Of a stretch of DNA of 37,628 bases, positions 8,684 to 17,155 are shown piece by piece. The notes beneath the pieces are model-generated. The model was not told where the DNA came from. It did no database searches and saw only the letters and a program-made list of their open reading frames with translations. Position 1 is the stretch's first letter, and every line of letters starts with the position of its first letter. The stretch is from CAYLLT01 sp964591605 (GTDB lineage: Bacteria; Planctomycetota; Phycisphaerae; UBA1845; PWPN01): assembly GCA_964591605.1 (NCBI GenBank), contig CAZQEN010000027.1:1-37628 (forward strand). The letters run 5' to 3'. The translations under genes were made by a program, and so were the position numbers.

Positions 8684-9195
8684 GATCGCGGTCTCCTTTC
8701 GCGGTGTTCCCGCATTCCTATCGGGCATCTCAGGCCGTGGGCCTGATGAAACCTTTCATCCGCTTCTAAGCGCAACGCGCTGCTGCGCTTGGCGGCGGCA
8801 TTCCAATCCTGCGTGCGCGACGACCGGGCCGATCCGCACAGGCGGAGCAGCACAATCGTGGCGGCCGGAGGGGCCCGAGCTGCACGCATGCCGCGCCAGC
8901 GAGGGCCTGCATCAACAAGGATGAGTCGAGATTCGCCCGCGCCTGTCCGCGCCAGTGCGACGCGCGATACGGAATCTCATAGGGCCAGGCGTCTGTCGCC
9001 ATCCTTGCCTCGAGTGCCCGGCGAAAATGTGGATGTGTGGTCCACGGTCCCCGGCACCCGCAACCGCACCCTCGTCCGGTCGTCGCAGGGCCGCTCAGGG
9101 AGCGGACCGCCATCCCCTCTCGCACGAACTCCTGTGTGTAGCGAACGTCGCGCGTCCGCCCCGCTGTCGCCGGCCTCAGCACCGGCAGATGACCG
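8684..9195. other. Intergenic stretch with two small inverted repeats
   Basis: These 512 bases separate two same-strand genes. A 7-bp inverted repeat TCAGGCC-GTG-GGCCTGA sits at 8730-8746, 47 bases upstream of the OmpA-like start, and may be a leader hairpin or an operator. Another, GCCGG/CCGGC at 9169-9186, lies just after the stop codon of the HTH gene but lacks a T tract. Open frames run through on both strands, but their Arg/Pro-rich translations show no protein character. No promoter could be fixed with confidence. Confidence 0.45.
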
Positions 9196-10347
9196 TCAGC
9201 CTTCTTTCTTTCCCTTCTTGGCTTTCTTGTCCACCTTTTCCTTGGGCGGCCTGGGGGCACGCGGGGCCCTGGGTTTTCCAGCGAAATACCCGATGGCTGC
9301 GCACACACCGCCGAGAATGATGCTTCCACCCAGGAACGCGTAGAAGTTCTGGGCCAGAGTGTTGAGATACGCGGGCCAGGTGTTCAGCGCGGTGGCGATC
9401 GCCATGCCGCCCGCCACGGCCATGACCAGCGTAGCAGCCACGAGCAAACCGGTGAATGCCGGCGAAGCGGCGTCGACGTACCCGGCGACGGCCATCGGCA
9501 CCACGGCCACCGGGGCCTCCAGACCGGGCGTCTCCACCAGCGGCTCGGGCTCGGCGGCCGGACCCGCGGCGGCCGGCGCCGCTTCTACCGACTGGGACAT
9601 CGTGGCGGCGGTGTCGCCCATGTCGATGCCTTCGAGCAGCTCGGCGCCCAGCGACGTGTCGTCGCTTTCCCGCGTGAGATCGAGCAGGCCCGACCCCCCG
9701 CCGCTCCCATCCAGGCCCAGGTGCTCGTCGCCGCCCGTCATGAGCGTCTTGGCCATCGGATCGGCGGCGATCTCGAGATCGTCATCGTCGAAAACGCTGA
9801 TGCCGATGTTGGTGATGACCGTGTCGTCCTTCTTCATGCCCTTGACGACGTCTTTGTCGACTTCGTCCAGGCTCAGGACATCGGCCCGGCTGCCGGACTT
9901 GCTGTCATCGAGGCGGATCTCTCCGGAGCCGGACCCGCCGCCAACCTTGGAGTCCTCGAGGCGAACGCCGCTGGAGGAACCGCCCAGGGACATGACCCCC
10001 GAGTCGGAGCCGCCCAGATCGATCGGCGCATCAGAGCCGGCCAGGCCGGGCGAGCTGCCCGACAGGCCCGGCAGGCTGCCCGAGCCGGAAGATTGCAGGA
10101 TGGCCGTCTTACCCGCGCTGTCGAGGGGGGAGAGGGGCAGCTCCTGGCTGTCTTCGAGGGACAGTTCACCGCTTTCCTGAGCGGCGCCGCCGGTCACCAG
10201 GCGATCCACCTCATCGGTCCGATAGTTGAGCTTGCCCGCATCACGGAACTCGCGAAGTTTGCCCTCGCGGATGAGGTCGCGGAACTGCTCCTCGGTCACG
10301 TTGAGGCGGTCCATCGCCTCCTCAAGCGTGTAATACATTTTTGCCAT
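9196..10347 (-). CDS. Membrane-anchored helix-turn-helix protein of planctomycete type
   Basis: This 383-residue protein has three parts. Residues 1-52 match the MerR/excisionase-type winged helix (YTLEEAMDRLNVTEEQFRDL, then a short wing and EVDRLV). Residues ~55-290 are low-complexity Ser/Gly/Asp/Leu with imperfect repeats such as SGVMSLGGSSSGVRLEDSK and an Asp cluster (FDDDDLEIA). Two membrane helices follow (about 298-322 and 333-357), then a Lys-rich tail (KEKVDKKAKKGKKEG). GGAG lies ten bases before the ATG. Comparable HTH proteins with acidic linkers are, from memory, common in planctomycetes; their function is not known to me. DNA binding while held in the membrane is an inference. The neighbouring genes encode two further membrane proteins. 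Confidence 0.85.
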   Translation of the reverse strand: MAKMYYTLEEAMDRLNVTEEQFRDLIREGKLREFRDAGKLNYRTDEVDRLVTGGAAQESGELSLEDSQELPLSPLDSAGKTAILQSSGSGSLPGLSGSSPGLAGSDAPIDLGGSDSGVMSLGGSSSGVRLEDSKVGGGSGSGEIRLDDSKSGSRADVLSLDEVDKDVVKGMKKDDTVITNIGISVFDDDDLEIAADPMAKTLMTGGDEHLGLDGSGGGSGLLDLTRESDDTSLGAELLEGIDMGDTAATMSQSVEAAPAAAGPAAEPEPLVETPGLEAPVAVVPMAVAGYVDAASPAFTGLLVAATLVMAVAGGMAIATALNTWPAYLNTLAQNFYAFLGGSIILGGVCAAIGYFAGKPRAPRAPRPPKEKVDKKAKKGKKEG

Positions 10348-10442
10348 GATCGAACTTCTCCGAGGCGGGCCGGTAACGGCCGCAGGGCAGCACGAAGTTG
10401 CATCGCCAGTCCGGGCGTACGACAGCGCTCTGCCCTGCTCTA

Positions 10443-11045
10443 TTATTGGCGTTCCGCGGGGCGAGGCAAGACCGGCCCGCCGCCCGGCTCCGCCACCGGC
10501 GCGGCCGCGGGCGTGTTCGGGCCGCCGCCCTCCGCTCCCGGCACCGCGGCGACCCGCTGCTGCTGCACGAGCATCTTCACGGCCGAGGGAACCGGGTCGG
10601 CCACGTTGAACTCCTCCAGGAACCGGTCATAGATCCAGCTCCTGGCAGCCACCAGCTTCAACTGCGGCTCGCCATTCGGACCGTGCTGCAACTCATAACA
10701 CCAGAGCGTACCGCTGTCCACGTCCATCATGAACACGCCGTAGGTCTTGGCTGTGAGTTGTCCGGTGAAGGCATAAATGCCGCGTGCGCCCGCGCCGGGA
10801 ATCGCGGCCGCGTTCTGCGCCCAGGCCCCGGACAGAACGCTCGTGTCGTTTCGGGTCAGCAGGGCCGTGGCGACGATCGCCAGGAGCACGGTGAGGATCC
10901 ACCAGACGGCCTGGCGTCCGGACCCACCCGGAAGCACCACGACCAGCGGGCGGTCCGGACTCTGAGATAGCTGTTGGCGCACCTGTGATTCCTGGGCAGC
11001 CGTGAGCACTGATGGATCCGGTGCGGAGTGGAGCATGCGGGTCAT
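10443..11045 (-). CDS. Single-span membrane protein, unknown function
   Basis: The product has 200 residues from ATG 11045; ATG 11036 is an alternative, and neither has a good Shine-Dalgarno. A promoter at 11128-11155 lies upstream and rules out the longer open frame. Residues ~50-70 are one membrane helix (AVWWILTVLLAIVATALL). The domain after it reads like a compact beta structure (YAFTGQLTAKTYGVFMMDVD), followed by a helical segment rich in charged residues (SWIYDRFLEEFN). The tail is Pro/Gly/Ala-rich. From memory, similar small proteins recur in planctomycete genomes. It sits 95 bases upstream of the HTH gene on the same strand and could be co-transcribed with it. Confidence 0.8.
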   Translation of the reverse strand: MTRMLHSAPDPSVLTAAQESQVRQQLSQSPDRPLVVVLPGGSGRQAVWWILTVLLAIVATALLTRNDTSVLSGAWAQNAAAIPGAGARGIYAFTGQLTAKTYGVFMMDVDSGTLWCYELQHGPNGEPQLKLVAARSWIYDRFLEEFNVADPVPSAVKMLVQQQRVAAVPGAEGGGPNTPAAAPVAEPGGGPVLPRPAERQ

Positions 11046-11127
11046 CCCGGAATGCGGACGGGGGCGTTGCCCGTTGTGGCAGCCAACGGCAGGACAAGGG
11101 TTTACAAACGCCCCGCCGGCGGGTGAC

Positions 11128-11155
11128 ATTATATCCGCCGCGCCGGCGCATGCAA
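11128..11155 (-). promoter_or_regulatory. Sigma-70-like promoter for the 10443-11045 gene
   Basis: On the minus strand, TTGCAT (11155-11150), a 16-base spacer, then TATAAT (11133-11128). The expected start site is near 11121, giving a leader of about 76 bases. The spacer is unusually GC-rich. Confidence 0.65.
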
Positions 11156-11280
11156 CATGCTGCGCGGCGAATTTCCGCCGAACCAGGCACAAAATCAACC
11201 GGAATACGGACAGGGCGGCACGACCGAAACGCACACCGCACCCGCTCAATGGACCGCGGGAGCAGAAGTATCTCAGATGA

Positions 11281-11931
11281 TCACGCGAAGAGGATCTGGC
11301 GCACGACGTCGACGATCGCTCCCATGTGATGCAGCAGGTACCACATCGGCACACCCAGGAGCGCGGCGCCGATCAGGACGAGGCTGGCGCCGGTGGGTGA
11401 GGGCAGCAGGCCCTCCGCCGCCATCTCCTCCTTCAGAACGCAGAGCAGACGCTGCGTCGCGGCGCTGTCAGATTCGCTGCTGATGTGGAACGTGACGTTC
11501 CGGAGCCAGGGGATGGCATGGATCTGCAGATCCAGACCGGCGGGGAGAATGTGCACCCGCTCGTCCGCATGGTCGATGGTCCAGCCCAGCCGCCGGGTCG
11601 ATTGCGTCAGCAGGCGCCGGAACTGGGGCAGACTGCAGTTGTAGATCACCCACCGCGAGCGGGCGTCGGGGAGCATGGCCCAGAAAATCGCGATCACGAC
11701 CGCCAGGACCACCAGCGCCAAGCCGGGCAGACCGTTCTGCAGCAGGAACACCAGGGGAGCCAGGAGCACGGGGACGAACGCCGTGGCGAGCAGAACAAAA
11801 TCCACGCGGGCATTCACAAGGCAGGGGTGTGCAAGGCTGTTGACGAGTCCGAGACACAAAAAATAGACCGCCAGCGGCCCCAGGACCAGGAGCAGCTCGA
11901 GAACGAACACAACCTGCTCAGCCGAGTTCAC
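11281..11931 (-). CDS. Multi-span membrane protein, unknown function
   Basis: The product has 216 residues from a GTG at 11931, seven bases after GAGGA. Helices are predicted near residues 5-30 (VVFVLELLLVLGPLAVYFL), 44-65, 68-88 and, at the C-terminus, 180-200 (GASLVLIGAALLGVPMWYLL). Between them, residues ~95-175 form a soluble domain (STRRLGWTIDHADERVHILP, then NVTFHISSES) that may be cytoplasmic. I do not recognise a named domain. It belongs to the same-strand series that leads into the 200-residue membrane protein and the HTH protein, though those have their own promoter. Confidence 0.8.
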   Translation of the reverse strand: MNSAEQVVFVLELLLVLGPLAVYFLCLGLVNSLAHPCLVNARVDFVLLATAFVPVLLAPLVFLLQNGLPGLALVVLAVVIAIFWAMLPDARSRWVIYNCSLPQFRRLLTQSTRRLGWTIDHADERVHILPAGLDLQIHAIPWLRNVTFHISSESDSAATQRLLCVLKEEMAAEGLLPSPTGASLVLIGAALLGVPMWYLLHHMGAIVDVVRQILFA

Positions 11932-12003
11932 TCGGTCGTCCTCATTCCAGGACAGCGCATCACACGCCAGACGCCTCAGTGTACCATGGGTCCGATCGAA
12001 TTG

Positions 12004-12357
12004 TTACTGCTGATCCTCCGCAGAACATCCGGAGCACTCCCCATCGGGCGCCGTCGCCTGGGCCGGTCGATCGATGTGCTCGCTGCGCGGAGCGACCTTG
12101 CGATAGCCCAGATACCGGATGACCTCAAATACCTCACTCCAGGAGGGGAACGGCCGCTTGTTGACGCGTTTATAGTCGTCGATCGCCAGGACGAACTCGA
12201 GAAGCTCGTCCGACATCTCCCCCTCTTCCGCCTCGCGGCGGGTATCGCTCCGCCGCCGACCGGGACCCCGACGCCGATCCAGCCCGCTGCGGCGGTCCAT
12301 CCCGTCGCCCCGGCGATCCCCGCCGCGTCTTTCAGGCCCACTGTATTCAGTCGACAC
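12004..12357 (-). CDS. Small Arg-rich protein with conserved-looking C-terminal domain
   Basis: The product has 117 residues from GTG 12357, preceded by a G-rich GGAAGGGGG stretch. Residues ~8-42 are dominated by DRR/ERR motifs separated by Gly/Asp/Ser (for example PERRGGDRRG), giving a strongly basic, likely disordered arm. Residues ~48-90 look folded (DELLEFVLAIDDYKRVNKRP, then a WSEVFEVIRYLGYRKV helix). From memory this second half is widespread in planctomycete small proteins of unknown function. The gene follows the poly-acidic protein gene by 48 bases on the same strand, so the two are probably co-transcribed. Confidence 0.82.
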   Translation of the reverse strand: MSTEYSGPERRGGDRRGDGMDRRSGLDRRRGPGRRRSDTRREAEEGEMSDELLEFVLAIDDYKRVNKRPFPSWSEVFEVIRYLGYRKVAPRSEHIDRPAQATAPDGECSGCSAEDQQ

Positions 12358-12405
12358 GGTCTGGCATCCCCCTTCCAGCCGGAAGCCGGCGCTTACCGGA
12401 CCAGG

Positions 12406-12726
12406 TCAGAAGTCCTCGTCTTCTTCTTCCTCGTCTTCCTCCTCTTCATCGTCAAAATCGTCTTCCTCAAATTCGTCCTCTTCGTCGAGTTCGTCATCTT
12501 CCTCGTCTTCGTCGTCGAAGTACTCGAAGTCGTCATCCTCCTCTTCTTCTTCTTCGTTGCGCAGGGTCACCACAGGGTCATCCCAGAAGCCCGGCAGCCC
12601 GTGACCGGGCGGTCCGGCGGGTGGGGTTTCGACGGTTTCCAGCTCGGAAGCCTTGATGACAGCGGGTTCGTCGCAAGTCCCCGTCAGTGCTACGTCTGTC
12701 CGCATGACATCGTCAATGCACACCAT
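12406..12726 (-). CDS. Very acidic small protein with poly-Asp/Glu tail
   Basis: The product has 106 residues. GAGGAG lies ten bases before the ATG at 12726, and a good promoter lies upstream, so this is very likely a real gene and not a low-complexity accident. Residues 1-56 are ordinary in composition (MVCIDDVMRTDVALTGTCDE, a Pro/Gly stretch, then FWDDPVVTLR). From about residue 58 to the end nearly every residue is Asp or Glu, with a Phe, Tyr or Leu every few positions. No known domain is recognised. Possible roles include metal or cation binding, mimicry of nucleic acid, or pairing with the Arg-rich product encoded next to it. All of these are inferences. Confidence 0.82.
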   Translation of the reverse strand: MVCIDDVMRTDVALTGTCDEPAVIKASELETVETPPAGPPGHGLPGFWDDPVVTLRNEEEEEEDDDFEYFDDEDEEDDELDEEDEFEEDDFDDEEEEDEEEEDEDF

Positions 12727-12776
12727 GATCGAATCGCTCCTCGCGTCTGATAAATCAGGTCCTCAAAACCGCGCAA

Positions 12777-12804
12777 AGTGTATACCTCAAACGTAGCTCG
12801 TCAA
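12777..12804 (-). promoter_or_regulatory. Sigma-70-like promoter for the acidic/Arg-rich gene pair
   Basis: On the minus strand, TTGACG (12804-12799), a 16-base spacer, then TACACT (12782-12777), giving a start near 12770 and a leader of about 44 bases that contains the GAGGAG. It lies between the STN gene stop (12848) and the acidic gene. Confidence 0.6.
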
Positions 12805-12847
12805 GCCAATTCTGATCGCGGTAATGGGTGAATTTTTCAGAAAAAAC

Positions 12848-14146
12848 TTAGCGCGACGCCCGTATCTGAAGCTCGATCACCGGGGGGGTCGAAGGGGCGG
12901 TCTGGACGTACCGGTAGTCCAGTCTCCCCATGAGCTTCAGGACCTCAAGAACCTGGGCGGCGGGGCCCTCGATTTCCATGGGTTCGTAGCGGCGACCACC
13001 GGCCTCAAGCTGACAGCCCCACCCGGTGGCGGTCTCGAGGTGCCGGGCAAAGGACGGCCAGTCACGAATGCTCGTATCCACCTTCAGGCGACCCTGCGGA
13101 ACGGGAATGGCCTTCGCGGGCGCGGAGACCTCCGGCAGCACCGGCAGCTTCACGGGAACGGCGACCGGAGGGGATGCAGGGACCTCGGGCGGCAGCGAGC
13201 TGCTGGGAGACGGGCGCGAGGCGACCGTGTCAGCCCTCGGGCTCACCGGGGAAGGCAGCGGGGCTAAGGGGGGGGAGGGGGAGGCGGTTGGGGCGGCGGC
13301 CGGCGCGGTGGTGACCGCTGCCGGAACCGGCTCTGGCAGCGACAGCACGCGCTCACGCTCCGCCGGACGGGTGGTCGGGATGGATTCATCCACAGCAGGC
13401 GGCCCCGCGGAGGCCATCGCTTCGGCTGGAGCCGGCTGCGTGGCCGCAGGCGGGGGTGGCTCGATGGCCACCGCCGGGTCCGGCGGGTGGATCCAGATCG
13501 CACCGTCACGATGCTCCACGGCGGCGCCCAGCACCTCGGCCAGGCGGTCGCACGTCATCGCAAGCGAGGCCTGCGGCTGCTCCCACTCCACCAGCAGCCC
13601 CTCCTCGACGATCTGGTCATGCACAATCAGGTCGATGCCGAAAATGCGTGCGACGTCGGCCGATACCCGGCTGAGGGGGGTGTCATGCCAGAAGACCGGA
13701 CCGGTTCGGGCCAGCAGCTCGCGCAGCTCCGGGGAACGGCGCGCCTCGGATTCCAACGATGGTTTCGCCCCGGAGCCCGGCAGGGCCAGCAGGACGCGCT
13801 GCGTGCCCTCGAGCGGTAGACTCATCTCGCGAAGCTGGGCGGATAAGGCGACGTAAAAGCCTTCCTTCGTGTGGATGGCTTCCAGATCCGCCAGACGCGC
13901 GACCCAGCGGACCGCCTGCTCAGGTGTGAGATACTCGGTCCGCAGGCGGATGTCCCGATCCAGCAGCTCCGAGGGCACCTGACGACTGATGATGACGCGC
14001 TCCTGCAGCGCATCACCGAGCTTCTCCAATGCCTGACGCACCATCGTCCCGCGGAACTCGATTTTCGTGGAGACGCGCTCAGTGGCCGGGGCGGTTGTCA
14101 CGGCCAGCAGCGATCCGATCACCACATTGAGCAGCCATCCAGCCAT
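12848..14146 (-). CDS. Periplasmic protein with two STN (secretin/TonB short N-terminal)-like domains
   Basis: The product has 432 residues; GGGAG lies nine bases before the ATG. Residues 1-20 form a signal peptide (MAGWLLNVVIGSLLAVTTAP). Residues ~26-100 fit the STN fold (IEFRGTMVRQALEKLGDALQ, then TEYLTPEQAVRWVARLADLE). A second copy lies at ~150-225 (WHDTPLSRVSADVARIFGID, then CDRLAEVLGAAVEHRDGAIW). A long Pro/Ala linker (~230-355) leads to a C-terminal domain (~365-432). STN domains normally precede a secretin channel, a TonB receptor barrel or a FecR-type regulator region. None of these follows here, so the protein may be a soluble adaptor. It lies between the GH57 gene and the acidic/Arg-rich pair. 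Confidence 0.8.
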   Translation of the reverse strand: MAGWLLNVVIGSLLAVTTAPATERVSTKIEFRGTMVRQALEKLGDALQERVIISRQVPSELLDRDIRLRTEYLTPEQAVRWVARLADLEAIHTKEGFYVALSAQLREMSLPLEGTQRVLLALPGSGAKPSLESEARRSPELRELLARTGPVFWHDTPLSRVSADVARIFGIDLIVHDQIVEEGLLVEWEQPQASLAMTCDRLAEVLGAAVEHRDGAIWIHPPDPAVAIEPPPPAATQPAPAEAMASAGPPAVDESIPTTRPAERERVLSLPEPVPAAVTTAPAAAPTASPSPPLAPLPSPVSPRADTVASRPSPSSSLPPEVPASPPVAVPVKLPVLPEVSAPAKAIPVPQGRLKVDTSIRDWPSFARHLETATGWGCQLEAGGRRYEPMEIEGPAAQVLEVLKLMGRLDYRYVQTAPSTPPVIELQIRASR

Positions 14147-14274
14147 TCACCGATGCTCCCAAACGTGTTCCTGCCCGGACCCAGCGGACCGCTTCCAGAC
14201 GCACGATCCCGGACGACGCAGGACAGGCGGCACGCCGCCCAATCGCCCCGGCCGCGGCTGCATCGCCGCCCCCC

Positions 14275-15492
14275 CTACCCGGCGCTGGCGCGGCGAATCG
14301 GAATGATCCGCGCTGACTCACCGCGGGCCCGCTGGCGGATGTTGTCCAGCACGTTCATGAAATTGATGTACGAATCGTACGGCGAATCGTACGGGTTGAA
14401 ATACTTGTGCACGTCTCCGTCGGCGTAGTACTTGACGCACATGTAATAGAAGTGGTCGCTGCTCTGCAGCCGCCGCCAGTCGTGGAGCAGCGCCGCGTCG
14501 CCCGCGGCCTTAATGTCGCCCTCCAGCCGGTACAGCTCATGCAGAGCGTTGGACTGCATGGCGTTGCCCAGCCACGCTGACAGGTCGCGCTCCGTGTCGG
14601 CCCAGCTGATCATGTGCGGCACGTCGAACTCGGCGGCGGGCGGATATCGGCCGGTCACCTCAGAGGGCGTGAGGAAATCGTTGCCCCGGCGGTTGAGCAC
14701 CTCGAGCGGCAGGTATCGCAGGAAGTCGAAAATCCCGGTGCTGGCCCACTGGTGCTCGCCCAGCGTCTCGTAGTCCATGAACAGGTTGACGGTCTGCGCG
14801 TTGCCTTCGAGCTGGGTGATCCAGCGGGCGAACTTTTCCGCGGTCAGCGGCCATTCGGGCCAGGACCGGTTGGAGAAGCGGAAGGCGATGTCGTCGCTGA
14901 GCCGGTAGTTCTTCAGCAGCACCTTGAGCGGGCGGTCGCCCGGGGTGCGGTACACGTAATTGGGCGAGCGATAGCCCAGAACGTGATCGGCCCCCTCGGC
15001 GATGACGCCCTCGAAGCCCATCTGCTGGATGAAATGAGCCAGATCGTTGTTGTAGACGAGCTCGGTGTTCCGGAAGATGTTCGCCTGGCCGCCAAAAAGC
15101 CCCCGGATGCGGTGCTGGTGCAGCTTGATCTGCTCGGCGAACTCCTCGCGCGAGTAAATGAACGCCAGCGAGTGGTAGTACGTCTCGGTGAGGAACTCGA
15201 CGCATCCGGTCTCGGCGAGCTTGACGAAGCTCTCGAGCACTTCGGGCGTGTACTTCTCGAACTGTTCGAGCACGACGCCGGTCAGGCAGTAGGCGATCTT
15301 GAAGCGTCCCTCGAGCTTGCGGATCAGCTCGAGCATGAGCCGGTTGGCGGGCAGATAGCACTTGTGGGCGATTTTCCGGCAGATCTCGCCGTTCTTGTAC
15401 TCGTCAAAGTACGACTGGCCGGTGTCGAAAACGCTGTAGCGGCGGAGACGATAGGGCTGGTGCACCTGAAAGTAGAAGCACACAGAAGGCAT
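14275..15492 (-). CDS. Glycoside hydrolase family 57 protein (alpha-amylase/glucanotransferase-like)
   Basis: GH57 enzymes act on alpha-glucans by a retaining mechanism in a (beta/alpha)7 barrel. The product has 405 residues from ATG 15492, eight bases after GGAG. A start at 15522 would fall in the -10 box. Conserved regions seen are HQPYR at residues 11-15; the TYYHSL stretch near 104-109; VIAEGAD with Glu166 at the position expected for the nucleophile; and FMDYETLGEH with Asp240 as the likely proton donor. No signal peptide is present, so it should be cytoplasmic and act on storage glucan. The length fits the short amylase-like GH57 group. The precise activity (amylase, branching or transferase) cannot be told from sequence alone. 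Confidence 0.92.
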   Translation of the reverse strand: MPSVCFYFQVHQPYRLRRYSVFDTGQSYFDEYKNGEICRKIAHKCYLPANRLMLELIRKLEGRFKIAYCLTGVVLEQFEKYTPEVLESFVKLAETGCVEFLTETYYHSLAFIYSREEFAEQIKLHQHRIRGLFGGQANIFRNTELVYNNDLAHFIQQMGFEGVIAEGADHVLGYRSPNYVYRTPGDRPLKVLLKNYRLSDDIAFRFSNRSWPEWPLTAEKFARWITQLEGNAQTVNLFMDYETLGEHQWASTGIFDFLRYLPLEVLNRRGNDFLTPSEVTGRYPPAAEFDVPHMISWADTERDLSAWLGNAMQSNALHELYRLEGDIKAAGDAALLHDWRRLQSSDHFYYMCVKYYADGDVHKYFNPYDSPYDSYINFMNVLDNIRQRARGESARIIPIRRASAG

Positions 15493-15520
15493 GGGCCGGC
15501 ACTCCGTTGCGACGAGGGGC

Positions 15521-15547
15521 ATTATAACCGAACTGACGCCAGGTCAA
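15521..15547 (-). promoter_or_regulatory. Promoter for the GH57 gene
   Basis: On the minus strand, TTGACC (15547-15542) lies 15 bases before a perfect TATAAT (15526-15521); taking TTTGAC as the -35 gives a spacer of 16. The start near 15514 leaves a leader of about 22 bases that includes the GGAG site. Confidence 0.68.
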
Positions 15548-15572
15548 ACATCTCAAAGGCCGCCGATCCACG

Positions 15573-17087
15573 CTACTTCTGCCTGGGCAGCGAGAACGAA
15601 TCCCGGTGCTGGCCGCCGGTTTCGGGCCAGCGGGTCATGGTGACTTTCTCGCGGGTGTAAAAGAGCACACCCTCGTGGCCCTGGATGTGCAGATCGCCGA
15701 AGAAGGAGTCATTCCAGCCGGCGAAGGGGAAGAAGGCCATGGCCGCGGGCACGCCGACGTTGATGCCGATCATGCCGGCGCTCGCCCGCATCTTGAACTC
15801 GCGGGCGGCCCGGCCGTCGTGCGTGAAGATCACCGCCCCGTTGCCGAACGGCGATGCATTCACGTTCTCAATCGCCTCTTCCAGCGTCCCGGCCCGCACA
15901 ATGGAGAGCACCGGGCCGAAGATCTCGTCCTGGCAGAGCTTAGAATCGGGCGTGACGTGATCGAAGAGCGTCGGACCGATGAAATAGCCTTCCGGTGCGT
16001 CAGGGATGCGCAGGCTACGGCCGTCGCGGATGAGCCGGCCCTCCCGCTGGCCGGCGTCGATCCTGTGCAGCACGCGCTCCAGGTGGTCTTTCGTGACCAC
16101 CGGCCCCATGTCCACCTGGTTGCCGTCGAGATCGGTGCGGCCGACGCGCATGCGGTCGGCTGAGCTGCGGAGCGACTCGACGAACCGGTCAGCCCCGCGC
16201 CCGACGGCCACCGCGACGCTGCCGGCCATGCAGCGCTCACCGGCACAGCCGAAGCTGGCAGCCTGGACGGCAGCCGTCGCGAACTCGATGTCGGCATCCG
16301 GCATGATGACCATCCGGTTTTTGGCCCCGCCGTTGGCCTGGACGCGCTTGCCGCAGCGAGTCCCCTTCTCATAGACGTGCCGGGCCACCGGCGTCGAGCC
16401 GACGAAAGATACCGCCCTCACCAGCGGGTGCTCGAGCAGCGAATCCACCGCCTCGTGCGAACCGTGAACGATGTTCAGCACGCCCGGCGGCAGGCCCGCC
16501 TCGATGAGCAGCTCGCCCAGCAGATTGGCCGACAGCGGCGTGCGTTCCGACGGCTTGAGGACGAAGGTATTGCCGCACACCAGGGCCAGCGGGAACATCC
16601 ACATGGGCACCATGGCGGGGAAGTTGAACGGCGTGATCCCGGCCACCACGCCCAGCGGGCAGCGGATCGCATCGCCGTCGATGCTGCGGACCATGTTGGG
16701 CAGGATGCGGCCCATCAGCAGGGTGGGCGCGCTGCAGGCATATTCGACAAACTCGATGCCCCGCCGGACCGACGCGACCGCCTCCGGCCGGGTCTTGCCG
16801 TGCTCGGTGCTCACCATCCGGGCGATGCGGTCGACGTCGCGGCACAGCAGCTCACGGAATCGGAACAGGAACGCGACACGGTCCATCACCGGCGTATCGG
16901 CCCAGGCGGGAAACGCCCCCGCGGCGGATCGCACCGCCTGGTCGATCTCGGCGCGGGTGCAGTGCGGCGCCATCGCGATCGTCTCACCCGTCGAAGCGTT
17001 CGTGACGGGCGTCTGCGGTGAGTGGGAGCCCACCCAGGCGTTACCGATCAGGAGCGGACAGGATTGCAGCGCAGTCGCGGTGGACAT
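15573..17087 (-). CDS. mmsA: CoA-acylating methylmalonate-semialdehyde dehydrogenase
   Basis: MmsA/IolA oxidises methylmalonate semialdehyde or malonate semialdehyde to propionyl-CoA or acetyl-CoA with NAD and CoA, in valine or inositol breakdown. The product has 504 residues, the usual size, with GGAGAGG before the ATG. Family marks include TPFNFPAMVPMWMFP near residue 152; FVLKPSERTPLSAN near 175; NGGAKN near 252; and FGCAGERCMA with catalytic Cys286, matching the FGSAGERCMA signature of this subfamily and not that of general aldehyde dehydrogenases. No other valine or inositol pathway gene lies nearby, so the physiological substrate is open. It has its own promoter at 17127-17155. Confidence 0.94.
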   Translation of the reverse strand: MSTATALQSCPLLIGNAWVGSHSPQTPVTNASTGETIAMAPHCTRAEIDQAVRSAAGAFPAWADTPVMDRVAFLFRFRELLCRDVDRIARMVSTEHGKTRPEAVASVRRGIEFVEYACSAPTLLMGRILPNMVRSIDGDAIRCPLGVVAGITPFNFPAMVPMWMFPLALVCGNTFVLKPSERTPLSANLLGELLIEAGLPPGVLNIVHGSHEAVDSLLEHPLVRAVSFVGSTPVARHVYEKGTRCGKRVQANGGAKNRMVIMPDADIEFATAAVQAASFGCAGERCMAGSVAVAVGRGADRFVESLRSSADRMRVGRTDLDGNQVDMGPVVTKDHLERVLHRIDAGQREGRLIRDGRSLRIPDAPEGYFIGPTLFDHVTPDSKLCQDEIFGPVLSIVRAGTLEEAIENVNASPFGNGAVIFTHDGRAAREFKMRASAGMIGINVGVPAAMAFFPFAGWNDSFFGDLHIQGHEGVLFYTREKVTMTRWPETGGQHRDSFSLPRQK

Positions 17088-17126
17088 GGCGGCCTCTCCG
17101 GCAGAAAGGGCCTTCGACAGACCGCG

Positions 17127-17155
17127 ACTATAGCAGTTCAGGGGGCGAATGTCAC
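17127..17155 (-). promoter_or_regulatory. Promoter for mmsA
   Basis: On the minus strand, GTGACA (17155-17150), a 17-base spacer, then TATAGT (17132-17127). The -35 box overlaps the stop codon of the large RTX gene upstream. The leader to the mmsA ATG is about 33 bases. Confidence 0.66.

Noticed and set aside
8766..9343. Overlapping frames on both strands upstream of the OmpA-like gene
   Set aside because: Both run into the HTH gene region in a wrong frame and have Arg/Pro-rich, non-protein-like translations.
12411..12570. CTC/TTC/GTC-rich tract considered as a non-coding low-complexity repeat
   Set aside because: On the minus strand it is the coding part of the acidic protein, which has a proper ribosome site and promoter.
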